Assembly (NCBI GenBank): GCA_017644045.1
Contig: JAEPMI010000001.1
Location: 550,470 to 614,469 of the forward strand
Length of the DNA stretch: 64,000 nt
From: Deltaproteobacteria bacterium
GTDB lineage: Bacteria; Myxococcota_A; Polyangia; Polyangiales; Houyiibacteriaceae
Reading direction: 5' to 3'
Positions 48,944 through 57,544 of this stretch are shown here, piece after piece. The number at the start of each line of letters is the position of its first letter. Positions within the stretch are counted from its first letter, which is position 1. The notes under the pieces were generated by a model. The model did not search any database, was not told the DNA's origin, and saw nothing but the letters and a program-made list of their open reading frames with translations. The translations under genes and the position numbers were made by a program.

Positions 48944-50131
48944 ATGAACTGGGAAAAGAACCGACTGATGATCGCCGGCGTGGCCTTCGTGGGCCTCCTC
49001 GCCATCGCCTTCTTCGCGCTCAAGGCGCGCGAGGACGCCGACGGCGGTGGCCGAGATGGCGAGACCGAGGAAGAAGAAGAGCTGCCGGAGCTGCCGGCGA
49101 TCGAGCGCGATTCGATCACCGCGCTCGAGATCAGCCGCCCCGCCGACGAGGAAGGCGCCGAGCGCGAGAGCGTCCGCCTGGAGAAGGACGGCGACACCTG
49201 GCGGGTGACCCAGCCGCTCGAGTCCGAGGCCGACACGACCGCGGTCAACACCGTGCTCGAGAAGCTCGAGAACCTCGAGGTGACGGGCATCGCCGCCACC
49301 CGCGCGGCGAACCACGAGCGACTCGAGGTCGACGAAGCCGGCACGATCGGCGTGGTCGTCGAGCAGGAGGGCGCCGAGCCGGTGACGCTCTACATCGGTG
49401 CGTTCTCCGATCAGGGCACCATGGTGCGCCTGCCGGACGAAGACCGAGTGCTCACCGTCGGGGGCAGCATCAAGTACGCCTTCAACAAGGACCTCAAGGA
49501 CTGGCGCAACCGCCGCGTGGTGGACATCCCGCCGCCGCAGGTCGCGATGGTGACCTTCGAGTCGACCGAGGGCGGCACCTGGTCGTTCCAGCGCAACGCC
49601 GAGGACGAGTGGGCTCCGGTCGAGGGCCAGGAAGAGATCGAGCGCTTCGGCGCCAACAAGGTCCAGTCGGTGGTCTCGAGCGTGTCTCGGATGCGCGCGG
49701 TGAACTTCGGGGCGCCCGAGATCGACGCAGCCGCGGCCGGGCTCGTGGAGCCCAGCGGCACCGTGACCCTCCAGTACCGGCCCGAGGCCGAGGGCGACGA
49801 GGAGCCGGCGGCGGACGCCCCGCTTCAGACCGTGGTCCTGAAGGTCGGCGGCCCGCGCGAGGGCGCCGAGGAGCTCTACCTCCAGCGCGAGGGCGACCCG
49901 ACCATCTACGTGATCAGCAAGTACCTCGCGGACCGGATGCGGCCGAACGCCGAGTCGTTCCAGACCCCCGAGGGTGGCGAAGAGCCGGCCGGCGGCGGGA
50001 TGCCTCCGGGGATGCCCCCTGGCATGCCCGGCATGGGCGGCCCCGGTGGTCCAGGCGGCGGTCAGATCCCGCCGGAGCTGATGCAGCAGATCCAGCAGCA
50101 GATTCAGCAGCAGCAGGGCGCACACCCCTGA
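48944..50131 (+). CDS. DUF4340 protein
   Basis: ATG at 48944, 395 residues. A single N-terminal membrane helix (LMIAGVAFVGLLAIAFFALKAR, ~8-29) precedes an acidic stretch and two or more similar beta-rich units: EISRPADEEGAERESVRLEKDGDTWRVTQPLESEADT and VAMVTFESTEGGTWSFQRNAEDEWAPVEG, the usual DUF4340 pattern. The C-terminal tail is Pro/Gly/Met-rich then Gln-rich (QQIQQQIQQQQG). DUF4340 genes commonly follow GldG-type genes, as here. It is probably a periplasm-facing part of the same transporter. Confidence 0.88.
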   Translation: MNWEKNRLMIAGVAFVGLLAIAFFALKAREDADGGGRDGETEEEEELPELPAIERDSITALEISRPADEEGAERESVRLEKDGDTWRVTQPLESEADTTAVNTVLEKLENLEVTGIAATRAANHERLEVDEAGTIGVVVEQEGAEPVTLYIGAFSDQGTMVRLPDEDRVLTVGGSIKYAFNKDLKDWRNRRVVDIPPPQVAMVTFESTEGGTWSFQRNAEDEWAPVEGQEEIERFGANKVQSVVSSVSRMRAVNFGAPEIDAAAAGLVEPSGTVTLQYRPEAEGDEEPAADAPLQTVVLKVGGPREGAEELYLQREGDPTIYVISKYLADRMRPNAESFQTPEGGEEPAGGGMPPGMPPGMPGMGGPGGPGGGQIPPELMQQIQQQIQQQQGAHP

Positions 50132-50139
50132 CGGCTGCT

Positions 50140-50670
50140 ATGGTCTCGATGATGCTTCGCCTCTCCGTTCTCGCTTCGGTGCTCCTGGTGGCCGCGTCCG
50201 CGTCGGCGCAGACACCCTCCGTGGACCAGGTGCGGAACATGCTCTCGGCCTTCGAGGAAGGACCGTCGGCGGAGACTTGGCAGGCCCTCGGGCCCGAGAC
50301 CCTGGTCGTGCTCGAGCAGCTCTACGACGACGAGGGGCAGCAGCCCTTCGTCCGGCTGCGCGCCATCCACGCCGCCGGCCACTTCCCCTCCGAGGCGAGC
50401 CGCTCGTTCCTCAAGCGGGTGGCGATGCGGGAGGGTCAGCTCGATCTGCACGTCCGCGCCGCGCTCCGCACCATGGCTCGCGCCTTCGGGGAGAGCGCCC
50501 TCGCGGACATCCGACCCTTCCTGAGTCACCGCGAGACGGTGATCCGCGAAGGTGCGGTCCTCGCGCTCGGCACCATCGCGACCCCGCGCGCGCGCACGCT
50601 GCTCCAGTCCCGTCTGAGCGTCGAGCGGAACGAGGCCGTCAAGGCCACGCTCCAGCGCACGCTGCGTTGA
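50140..50670 (+). CDS. secreted HEAT-repeat protein
   Basis: ATG at 50140 (or 50149/50152), starting 8 bases after the DUF4340 stop. 176 residues: a signal peptide (LSVLASVLLVAASASAQT, cleaved after SASA), then helical pairs with HEAT-type spacing (FVRLRAIHAAGHFPSEASRSFLKRVA, LDLHVRAALRTMARAFGESALADI, REGAVLALGTIATPRARTLLQSR). Such repeats bind proteins in the periplasm. Last gene of the ABC operon; a strong hairpin follows at 50774-50798. Confidence 0.85.
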   Translation: MVSMMLRLSVLASVLLVAASASAQTPSVDQVRNMLSAFEEGPSAETWQALGPETLVVLEQLYDDEGQQPFVRLRAIHAAGHFPSEASRSFLKRVAMREGQLDLHVRAALRTMARAFGESALADIRPFLSHRETVIREGAVLALGTIATPRARTLLQSRLSVERNEAVKATLQRTLR

Positions 50671-50773
50671 GGCTACGGAGGACGCAGCGCGAAGCGCGAG
50701 GACGCACCGAGCGGCCACGCCGCGAGACCTTCAGGTTTTTGGGGGAACCAGGAGCGATTCACTCGCGACGAGT

Positions 50774-50798
50774 GGGGGGATTTTCGCAAAATCCCCCC
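50774..50798. terminator. perfect 11-bp hairpin between convergent genes
   Basis: GGGGGGATTTT, CGC, AAAATCCCCCC: perfect stem with 3-base loop. It sits between the end of the ABC operon (50670) and the stop of the minus-strand kinase gene (50804), so it can end transcription from both sides. The AT core gives short T-runs inside the stem rather than after it. Confidence 0.7.
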
Positions 50799-50803
50799 GT
50801 GTA

Positions 50804-52298
50804 CTAGGCGTCGAGCAGGTCGGGGAAGAGCGGCTGCAGGGCTTCGGCCAGGCGGTCCTTCATGCCTTCGCCCTTCGGGACGAAGTGATGGAAACCGAGC
50901 AGGTGGAGCAGCTGCAGGTCGCGTTCCTGCGCGCCGGCGCTCACGGCCACGATCTTCGTCTCCGGCGCGAGGTCGTCGCCGCGGATCTGCATGCCGACCT
51001 CGATGCCGTTGAGCTTCGGGAGGTGCAGGTCGAGCAGCAAGAGGTCGGGCGCTTGCCTTCGAACGTGATCGATCGCCTCCTGCCCGTCGTGAGCACGACG
51101 AAGGCGGACCCGGTCCTTTCCGAAGAGCTCTTCGATGTAGAAACACTCGATCCGAGCCAGGGCGTCGTCGTCTTCGACGATCAGAACGTCCAAGGTCCGC
51201 TGACCCTGGGGCACCATCGAACCCTTCATGAGCGGTTCGGCGAGACGGGTGGCGATGCCCTTCAGCTGCCACGCGATCCCCTGCGCGCTCTGTGGCCGAT
51301 TGGCGGGGTCCTTGGCGAGCATCTCCTGGATCAGCTGATCGAGCTCCAGCGGAACTTCGGCGCGCTTCTCACCCACGGAGGGGATCTTCCCCTCGAGGTG
51401 CATGGCGAAGAGATGGTTGATCGACTCGGCCGACGCGTACGGGGTCTCGAAGGTGAGTACTTCGAAGCAGGTCGCCCCGAGCGCATAGATGTCGACCAGT
51501 GGCCCACCCCCCTTCGACACCCGATCGCGTAGGGTCTCCGGCGCCATGTAGGGCGGTGAACCGGCCACGAACCCGCGCAGCTCGCTGTCGTACTCGGGGA
51601 CGACCAGACCGAAGTCCATCAGGACGACCCGTCCGTCTGGCGTGAGCATCATGTTCTCGGGCTTGACGTCACGGTGCGCCAGACCCGCTCGATGGACGAC
51701 CGCGAGCCCGTCCGCGATGGCGGTGAGGTACCGGAGCGCCTCGGTGAGCGCGATGGGACGGTTCTCCGCACGCCGCTCCGCGATCTTTCGGGAGAGGCTG
51801 ACCCCGAAGATCCGCTCCATGACGATGAACTCCATCCCCTCGTGGGTTCCCATGGAGTGCACCGTCACCAGGCTCGGATGCCGAAAGGCCGCCAGCGCCT
51901 GAGCCTCCTTTCGAAGGGGGGGGCACGTTCGGCTTCGGCTTTGCGACCTTCAGCGCGACTCGTCGTTCGAGCTGGCGATCCCGCGCTTCCCAGACCTGGG
52001 CCATCCCACCGGAGCCGAGCAGGGACAGCACCTCGTAGTGCTCGCCGACGATCTGTCCCTCCCGAAAGAGCGGGGGAATGGAGGCGCGGGGTGGCTGCTC
52101 GCCTGCCTCGGGGAGATCGGTCGGTCTGCGGGCCGCGTCCTGTCCGGGTCCTGACCCCTCGTCCATGGGCCTGACGTCCCCACGGGTCTCGTCCTCCGGG
52201 CCTGCCGTAGGGAGCATCGCCTTCCGCTTCGCAGGGGAAGTGGTCCTCGCTCCATCGTCGGACTTGGTTGTCACCTGTTGCAAGAGTACCACTCGCAC
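50804..52298 (-). CDS. Ser/Thr protein kinase fused to a response-regulator receiver domain, interrupted by a frameshift
   Basis: The gene runs from GTG 52298 (alternative GTG 52274) to 50804 but is split into two frames. The first (to 51669) carries the kinase N-lobe: LLGSGGMAQVWEA (Gly loop) and RRVALKVAK (invariant Lys). The second carries the rest: AHRDVKPENMML, LMDFGLVV, MAPETL, then a receiver domain with VEDDDAL, DLLLLDLHLP (phospho-Asp), VAVSAG and FVPKGEG (Lys). The frames meet at eight C on the minus strand (51916-51923). With seven C the reading is continuous: NVPPLRKEAQALAAFRHPSL, which is the expected helix C of a kinase. Either a sequence error, a true mutation or phase variation. 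It lies 15 bases after murI. Confidence 0.8.
51916..51923. repeat. homopolymer run of eight G (C on coding strand) at a frameshift
   Basis: The run sits between the kinase invariant Lys and helix C in the kinase-receiver gene. Loss of one base restores a full-length protein of ~497 residues. Confidence 0.9.
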
Positions 52299-52313
52299 GA
52301 GGAAACGATCGAG

Positions 52314-53138
52314 TCAGAGGTCGATGGCTTCGACCTCGCCGGCCTCTGCTCCGAGGAAGCGGCTCGCCACCTCCTGAAAGCGGTCGGGCAGGTCGGTGAC
52401 GGTGATCCGCATGCCGCCCTCCCCCTGCCGCCGGAGTCCGCGGTCGTCGAGGATCCGCTCGAGCTCGAGCGCCGTAGCCTCGGCGCCATCGACGACGGCG
52501 AGCTCGTCACCGAGCGCCGCCCGGCCCTCCGCCTCGATCACCGGGCGAAGCAACGGATAGTGCGTGCAGCCGAGCACGATGGTGTCGACGTCGCGCGGCG
52601 CGAGCGCTTCGAGGTATTTCCGGACGACCTCTTCGGGCACCGCCCCTTCGGTCCAGCCCTCCTCGGCCAGCGGGACCAAGAGCGGGGCCGGCTCCTGTAC
52701 GACCTCGACCCGGGAGTCGAGCGCCGAGACGGCGCGCACGTAGGCGCCGCTCGCGACGGTCCCGCGGGTGGCGAGCACGCCGACGCGTCCCTTCCGGGTC
52801 GCGGCGACCGCGGCGGAGGCGCCCGGCTCGACGACCCCGATCACCGGGACATCGAGCTCCACGCGGAGCATGTCCACCGCGACCGCGCTCACCGTATTGC
52901 AGGCGACGACGAGCACCTTCACGCCGTGGCGCTGGAGGTGTCGGGCACAGCCACGCGCGTAGCGGATGACCGTCTGCGCCGAACGCGAGCCATAGGGAAC
53001 CCGCGCCGTGTCGCCGAGATAGACCAGGTGCTCGTTCGGCAGCCGGGCTCGAATCGCGCGTGCCACCGTCAACCCGCCGAGACCGCTGTCGAACACCCCG
53101 ATGCTCGCCTGGGCGCGATCGCCCGTCTCTTCGCTCAC
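52314..53138 (-). CDS. murI: glutamate racemase
   Basis: GTG at 53138 overlaps the stop of the upstream gene (GTGA); 274 residues, normal length. MurI makes D-glutamate for peptidoglycan. Both catalytic cysteines are visible: VVACNTVSA (~66-74) and LGCTHYPLLRP (~180-190). The N-terminal FDSGLGGLTV (~15-24) and YLGDTARVPYG (~40-50) are invariant motifs. It lies in a minus-strand run with PEGA, Cys-rich lipoprotein and kinase-receiver genes; the cell-wall link may be incidental. Confidence 0.96.
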   Translation of the reverse strand: MSEETGDRAQASIGVFDSGLGGLTVARAIRARLPNEHLVYLGDTARVPYGSRSAQTVIRYARGCARHLQRHGVKVLVVACNTVSAVAVDMLRVELDVPVIGVVEPGASAAVAATRKGRVGVLATRGTVASGAYVRAVSALDSRVEVVQEPAPLLVPLAEEGWTEGAVPEEVVRKYLEALAPRDVDTIVLGCTHYPLLRPVIEAEGRAALGDELAVVDGAEATALELERILDDRGLRRQGEGGMRITVTDLPDRFQEVASRFLGAEAGEVEAIDL

Positions 53139-54256
53139 AACCCGTCTCCCACGCAGACCATCTCCTCGCACCGCCCGCTGAGGCAGTGACGGTCTTCCTC
53201 GCAGCTCCCACCGTCGCTCGATTGCGGCAAGCAGAAGCCGCCCCGAGGGGTGACCTGACAGTAGGCGCCGACCGCGTCACCCGGGCCGGAGCACTGCTGG
53301 TCGATCGAGCAGTCCTTGGTGCAGATCCGCACCTCCTCGCCGTCCTCGGTGAGGAAGGCGCGGCAGTCGAGACCGTCCTCGCAGACGTAGGCGTCGCTCT
53401 CCGGCGTGGTGCAGATGAAACCGATGCTCGACCGGGTCACGCAGAGGCCCCCATCGACGCCACCGTTCGCGGTGGGGTCGCACTCGAAGCCGAGCGCGTC
53501 GACGACCCGGCCGAGGCTGAAGAGGTTCTCGCAACCACCGGCCAGGCGGGCGGCCTCGTCACAGCTGAGGGAGCACTGCTTGCTCGCACCGGTGTCGAGG
53601 CAACGCCCCAGCAGACAGTTGGTGTCGTCGTCGCACGGCACGCCATGGACGCCGGGGAAGCACACGACCTCTTCGTCGGAGAACACCGCGGCCTGCTCCA
53701 GACACCCGAAGCCTGGTGGGCAGCGGGTGTCCGGTGGGTTGCACGTCGCCAGGCAGAGCGGCGCTCCCCCGCCGGTGTCGATGGGCTGTGACCGTGCCGG
53801 GCAGCCTTCGCCCACGTCTCTCGGGACACAGTAGTAGCGGTTGGCCGCAGCCCCCGGCGCGAAGGCGACGAAGTCCGCAAGACAGATCTCGTTCGGCTCG
53901 CAGTCGATCGTCCGGTCGCACGGCGAGACGGGGTAGCAGACGCCCTCGTCGGTCTCGGCGCTGGCGCGGATGCACTCGAAGCCCTCGCCACCGCACTCCG
54001 AGGCAGTCCCGTCCTCGCGGATCCGACACCCACGCAGGCAGAGCGAGGTGCCGTTCTGCTCGGTGCAGATCCCGTCGCAGGTCTCGTCGCACTCGGGCGC
54101 ACAGAAGTCGGTGGCGTAGGGCGTCGCCTGCACACAGCCCCACCCCTTGCCGCAGTCGCGGTCCGTGCTGCACGGGAAGACGTCCTCGTCGAGGTAGCCG
54201 TCGTCGATGCGGCACCCGGCGACGACCACCAGCAGGGCCAGCGCCAATCTCACCAC
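53135..54256 (-). CDS. Cys-rich putative lipoprotein
   Basis: GTG at 54256 opens a lipoprotein signal (LALLVVVAGC, Cys15); 373 residues. More than thirty cysteines occur in EGF-like spacings (FCAPECDETCDGICTEQNG, EICLADFVAFAPG, CPPGFGCLEQ, NCLLGRCLD, CSLSCDEAARL, ICTKDCSIDQQCSGPG, HCLSGRCEEMVC). No catalytic motif. It overlaps the PEGA gene by 7 bases and murI by 4, so it is in the middle of a translationally coupled run. Probably envelope-exposed; function unknown. Confidence 0.8.
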   Translation of the reverse strand: MVRLALALLVVVAGCRIDDGYLDEDVFPCSTDRDCGKGWGCVQATPYATDFCAPECDETCDGICTEQNGTSLCLRGCRIREDGTASECGGEGFECIRASAETDEGVCYPVSPCDRTIDCEPNEICLADFVAFAPGAAANRYYCVPRDVGEGCPARSQPIDTGGGAPLCLATCNPPDTRCPPGFGCLEQAAVFSDEEVVCFPGVHGVPCDDDTNCLLGRCLDTGASKQCSLSCDEAARLAGGCENLFSLGRVVDALGFECDPTANGGVDGGLCVTRSSIGFICTTPESDAYVCEDGLDCRAFLTEDGEEVRICTKDCSIDQQCSGPGDAVGAYCQVTPRGGFCLPQSSDGGSCEEDRHCLSGRCEEMVCVGDGL

Positions 54257-55380
54257 TGGGTGCTCCAGTCGAGCGCCGCGCCTCCCGGCGTCACCGAGAC
54301 ACGCGCTCGGGAGCCACCGCTAGCGCCACCGAAGTCGCTCAGCCAGAAGCCCACGCCCATCACGCCGAGGCCCGCGACCGCGAGACCGATCCCGGCGTTC
54401 GCGATCCGCGCGTCCCGACGGCGGTCGTCGGCGAAGGCGAGCGCCTCGGCGCGGTTCACGCCCGGCTCCGGCTCGCGGGCCGACGAGATGCCGAACCCGG
54501 TCGCAGCGCCCGCGCCGACGACGACGGCAGCCAAACCGACCCAGAGCGCGGCGGAGAGATGGCGCTCGACCGGCGCGACCTCCGCGGCCGCCTCGCCCTC
54601 CGGCGGCTGGGGGATCGTGGCCGGGGCGACGGGGTTGAGCGAGGCCTCGAGCCGGACGACATCGCCATCGGCGAGCTCGACGCTGCGCACCCAGTCGAGG
54701 TGACCTTCCGCGCGGACCCGGACCTCGTGGGCGCCGGGCGCGAGGGTCGCCGCCTCGAGCGGGGTCCCGGTGTAGGTGCCGAGCACCGTCCCATCGATCG
54801 CCACCTCGGCGCCGGGCACGTCCACTCCGACTCGCAGGGTCGCGGTCGCAGCGGCTGGGTCGAGGGCGGCGAGCGCGTCGATCATCGCGTCCGCGAGCTC
54901 CCCGAGCTCCCCCTCGACCTCCCGATAGGCGTTCGCGACGCTCTCACCGGAGCGAGTGTCGATGCGATGGAGATCGAAGATCCACTTCCCTTCACGTCGC
55001 GCCAGGGTCGCAGCGAGGACCTCGGCGACTCCGAGCTGCACACCGACCCGACTGAGGCAGGTCGAGGAGCCGATGCACTCCAGGGTGGCCTCGTCGTTCT
55101 GCCCGAGCTGGGCCTGGAACTCCTCCTTACCGAGGATGGAGGTCCCCTGCTCCGAGCTGGCGACGGTCCCGATGACCAGCTCGGTCAGGGCGTCGGCGGT
55201 CACCGCGTTGGCGGCGTCCACCGGCAGGACGACCACCAGCACTCGCCGAGTGGGCGATTCGGGCGCTTCCGCCTGCGCATCGTGTGGGGCCTGCGCGCAC
55301 ACCTGACCACCGCCCCAGAGGGTGGCGACCACCAACGAGGCCAGTGCCCCGAGGGCCTGCCCGTGCTGCCCAGCGCGCAT
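54250..55380 (-). CDS. PEGA-domain membrane protein
   Basis: ATG at 55380, 376 residues. Signal peptide (GALASLVVATLWGGGQVCAQ), then a domain with a TolB/CsgG-like start (RRVLVVVLPVDAANAVTADALTELVIGTVASSEQGTSILGKEEF) of the type found in many myxobacterial sensors. The PEGA domain lies at ~185-245 (GVDVPGAEVAIDGTVLGTYTGTPLEAATLAPGAHEVRVRAEGH). Two membrane helices follow (ALWVGLAAVVVGAGAATGFG and AGIGLAVAGLGVMGVGFW). It probably binds polysaccharide or protein in the periplasm. First gene of the minus-strand run to the kinase-receiver gene. Confidence 0.87.
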   Translation of the reverse strand: MRAGQHGQALGALASLVVATLWGGGQVCAQAPHDAQAEAPESPTRRVLVVVLPVDAANAVTADALTELVIGTVASSEQGTSILGKEEFQAQLGQNDEATLECIGSSTCLSRVGVQLGVAEVLAATLARREGKWIFDLHRIDTRSGESVANAYREVEGELGELADAMIDALAALDPAAATATLRVGVDVPGAEVAIDGTVLGTYTGTPLEAATLAPGAHEVRVRAEGHLDWVRSVELADGDVVRLEASLNPVAPATIPQPPEGEAAAEVAPVERHLSAALWVGLAAVVVGAGAATGFGISSAREPEPGVNRAEALAFADDRRRDARIANAGIGLAVAGLGVMGVGFWLSDFGGASGGSRARVSVTPGGAALDWSTQW

Positions 55381-55492
55381 CGCCGGGAGTCTAGCCTCTC
55401 GAGGCCGAGGGCGCCGGGTGAAGGGGGCGTCCACGCACGTCGTGAAGTCACTTCGCTGCGCCAGGCTGTCCCTGCTACTCTACCGGCCTCGA

Positions 55493-57544
55493 ATGCCCTC
55501 CTCTCGCCGCGTCTTGGTCCTTCACGACGACGACGCTTCGCGTACCCGTCTGGAGACGATCCTGGGCGGCGCGGGCTTCGACGTGGGCACGCACTCGTTG
55601 AAGGGCGCGCTCGAGGGCGTGTTGGCGGAGAAGGGTCCCTCCCTGATCCTCATCGCGGTCACCGGCGACCCGTCGCGCGGGCTCGCGGTGCTCCGCTCGC
55701 TTCGCTCCGACCCGCGCACGCGCGAGAGGCCGGTCGTCCTGATCATGGACGACCACACGGAGGCCCACCCCGAAGCGTTCACCCAGGCGTTCGAGCAGGG
55801 CGCCGACGACGTGGTGCGCCGCCCCTATGGCGAGGGCGAGCTGATCGCGCGGGTCGGTCGGCAGCATCGCATCCGGCGCTTCGTCGACGCGCTGGAGGAC
55901 GAACGCAACGACGCGCAGGTGATGCTCGAGCTCACCCAGTCGCTCGCCTCGTCGCTCGACTTCCGAGAGATCCTCTACACGGTCGTTCGGCGCATCGCCG
56001 ATGTCGTGCAGGTGCAACGTGTGTCGATCGTCCTCGCGCCCGAGGTGGAGGACGAGGACGTCGGCTACGTGGTCGTGGCCAGCGATGACGAGCAGCTCTC
56101 CAACCTCCGCCTCGATCTCACGAAGTACCCGGAGATCCGGCAGGCGCTGCGCACGCGCCACCCGCTGACGATCAGCGACGCCTCGACCCACCCGGTCCTC
56201 GATGGGGTACGTAGCGATCTCGAACACTCGGAGCTCAGCGCGCTCAGCCTCTTCCCCATCGTCTGGGAGGAGCAGGCCATCGGCGTCCTCTTCCTCCGCG
56301 CGCGTGCCGAGCGCGGTGAGTTGAGCCGTCGCGAGATGCACCTGTGCCAGATGGTCGCGGGTGCCACCGCCGTCGCGTTGCGGAACGCCCGCGTGATGCA
56401 GTCGCTCCGCGACCACACGCAGCAGATCACGTTCGCGCGCTTCGAAGCGGAGCGCCGCCTGCGCCAGCTGAAGCGCTACGCGGACCTCTTCGCGTCGGCC
56501 GCCGAGGGCATCGCCGTCGTCGACGGTGAGGGCTACCTCCGCTTCGCCAACCCCCGCGCATGGGAGATCGTCGGCCTGCAGGAGAACCAGCTGCGGAGCC
56601 CGAAGCTCACCGACCTGATTCACGAGGAAGACCTCGAGCGGACGCGCTCGCTCTGGGACGGGTTCGCGCGCGGCGAGTACCCGCGAGGCGTGGATCTGCG
56701 GGTCACGCACCAGAACGGTGACTGGCTGGTGATCAGCTGCTCCTTCGCCTCGCTGACCGACGACGACGGCTCGGTGCTCGTCTCCTTTCAGGACGTGACC
56801 GAGCAGCGGCGCACCGAGGCCGAGTTCGTGAAGACGATGGAGTTCCTCGAGTCGCTCATCGACGCGTCGGTGGACGGCATCGTCGCAGCGGACATGGACG
56901 GCAACGTCATCCTCTTCAACCAGGGCGCCGAGCGGATCTACGGCTACCGCGCGGAAGAGGTCGTCGGCCGCATGGTCACCCGTGAGCTCTACCCCGAGGG
57001 TGGCGCCGCGGACGTGATGCGGCGGTTGAAGTCCGACCAGTTCGGCGGTCACGGCCGCCTCTCACCGACGAACATGCACGCGCTCGCGGCGAACGGCGAG
57101 CTGGTCCCCATCCGGCTCTCGGCTGCGATGATCTACGAGCGCGGCGAGCCGGTCGCGACCTTCGGGATCTTCACCGACCTCCGAGAGAAGCTCCGCGTGG
57201 AGGAGCGCCTCGCCGAAGCCCAGCAGCGCCTCGCGAGCACCGAGCGCCAGGCTCTGATCGCCGAGCTCGCGGGCACCGCCGCCCACGAGCTGAACCAGCC
57301 GCTCACCAGCGTGATGGCCTACGCGGAGCTCCTGAAGCGAAAGCTCGAAGAGGGCACCGCCGAGTATCGGGCCGCCGGGATCATGGTCCGCGAGGTCGAG
57401 CGGATGGCGGAGATCGTCAAGAAGATCGGCAAGATGACCAAGTACGAGACCAAGTCGTACGTGGGCCGACAGAAGATATTGGACCTGGACGCAGCGTCCG
57501 ATGAAGCGACTTCCGATGTGGGGGGAGTCAGCGAGGAGATTTGA
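55493..57544 (+). CDS. pseudo-receiver / GAF / PAS / PAS / HisKA protein lacking an ATPase domain
   Basis: ATG at 55493, 683 residues. Domains in order: receiver-like (~5-120) with the acidic pair HDDDA but with LILIAV where the phospho-Asp should be and RRPY in place of the Lys; GAF (~140-300); PAS (~330-440, SAAEGIAVVDGEGYLRFANPRAWEIVG); second PAS (~450-570, DASVDGIVAADMDGNVILFNQGAERIYGY); and a His-kinase dimerisation helix with the H-box AAHELNQPLTSVMAY (His ~597). Only about 85 residues remain after that, and N, G1, F and G2 boxes are absent. The stop overlaps the TTG start of the 57541 kinase (TTGA), which has an ATPase domain. Confidence 0.87.
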   Translation: MPSSRRVLVLHDDDASRTRLETILGGAGFDVGTHSLKGALEGVLAEKGPSLILIAVTGDPSRGLAVLRSLRSDPRTRERPVVLIMDDHTEAHPEAFTQAFEQGADDVVRRPYGEGELIARVGRQHRIRRFVDALEDERNDAQVMLELTQSLASSLDFREILYTVVRRIADVVQVQRVSIVLAPEVEDEDVGYVVVASDDEQLSNLRLDLTKYPEIRQALRTRHPLTISDASTHPVLDGVRSDLEHSELSALSLFPIVWEEQAIGVLFLRARAERGELSRREMHLCQMVAGATAVALRNARVMQSLRDHTQQITFARFEAERRLRQLKRYADLFASAAEGIAVVDGEGYLRFANPRAWEIVGLQENQLRSPKLTDLIHEEDLERTRSLWDGFARGEYPRGVDLRVTHQNGDWLVISCSFASLTDDDGSVLVSFQDVTEQRRTEAEFVKTMEFLESLIDASVDGIVAADMDGNVILFNQGAERIYGYRAEEVVGRMVTRELYPEGGAADVMRRLKSDQFGGHGRLSPTNMHALAANGELVPIRLSAAMIYERGEPVATFGIFTDLREKLRVEERLAEAQQRLASTERQALIAELAGTAAHELNQPLTSVMAYAELLKRKLEEGTAEYRAAGIMVREVERMAEIVKKIGKMTKYETKSYVGRQKILDLDAASDEATSDVGGVSEEI

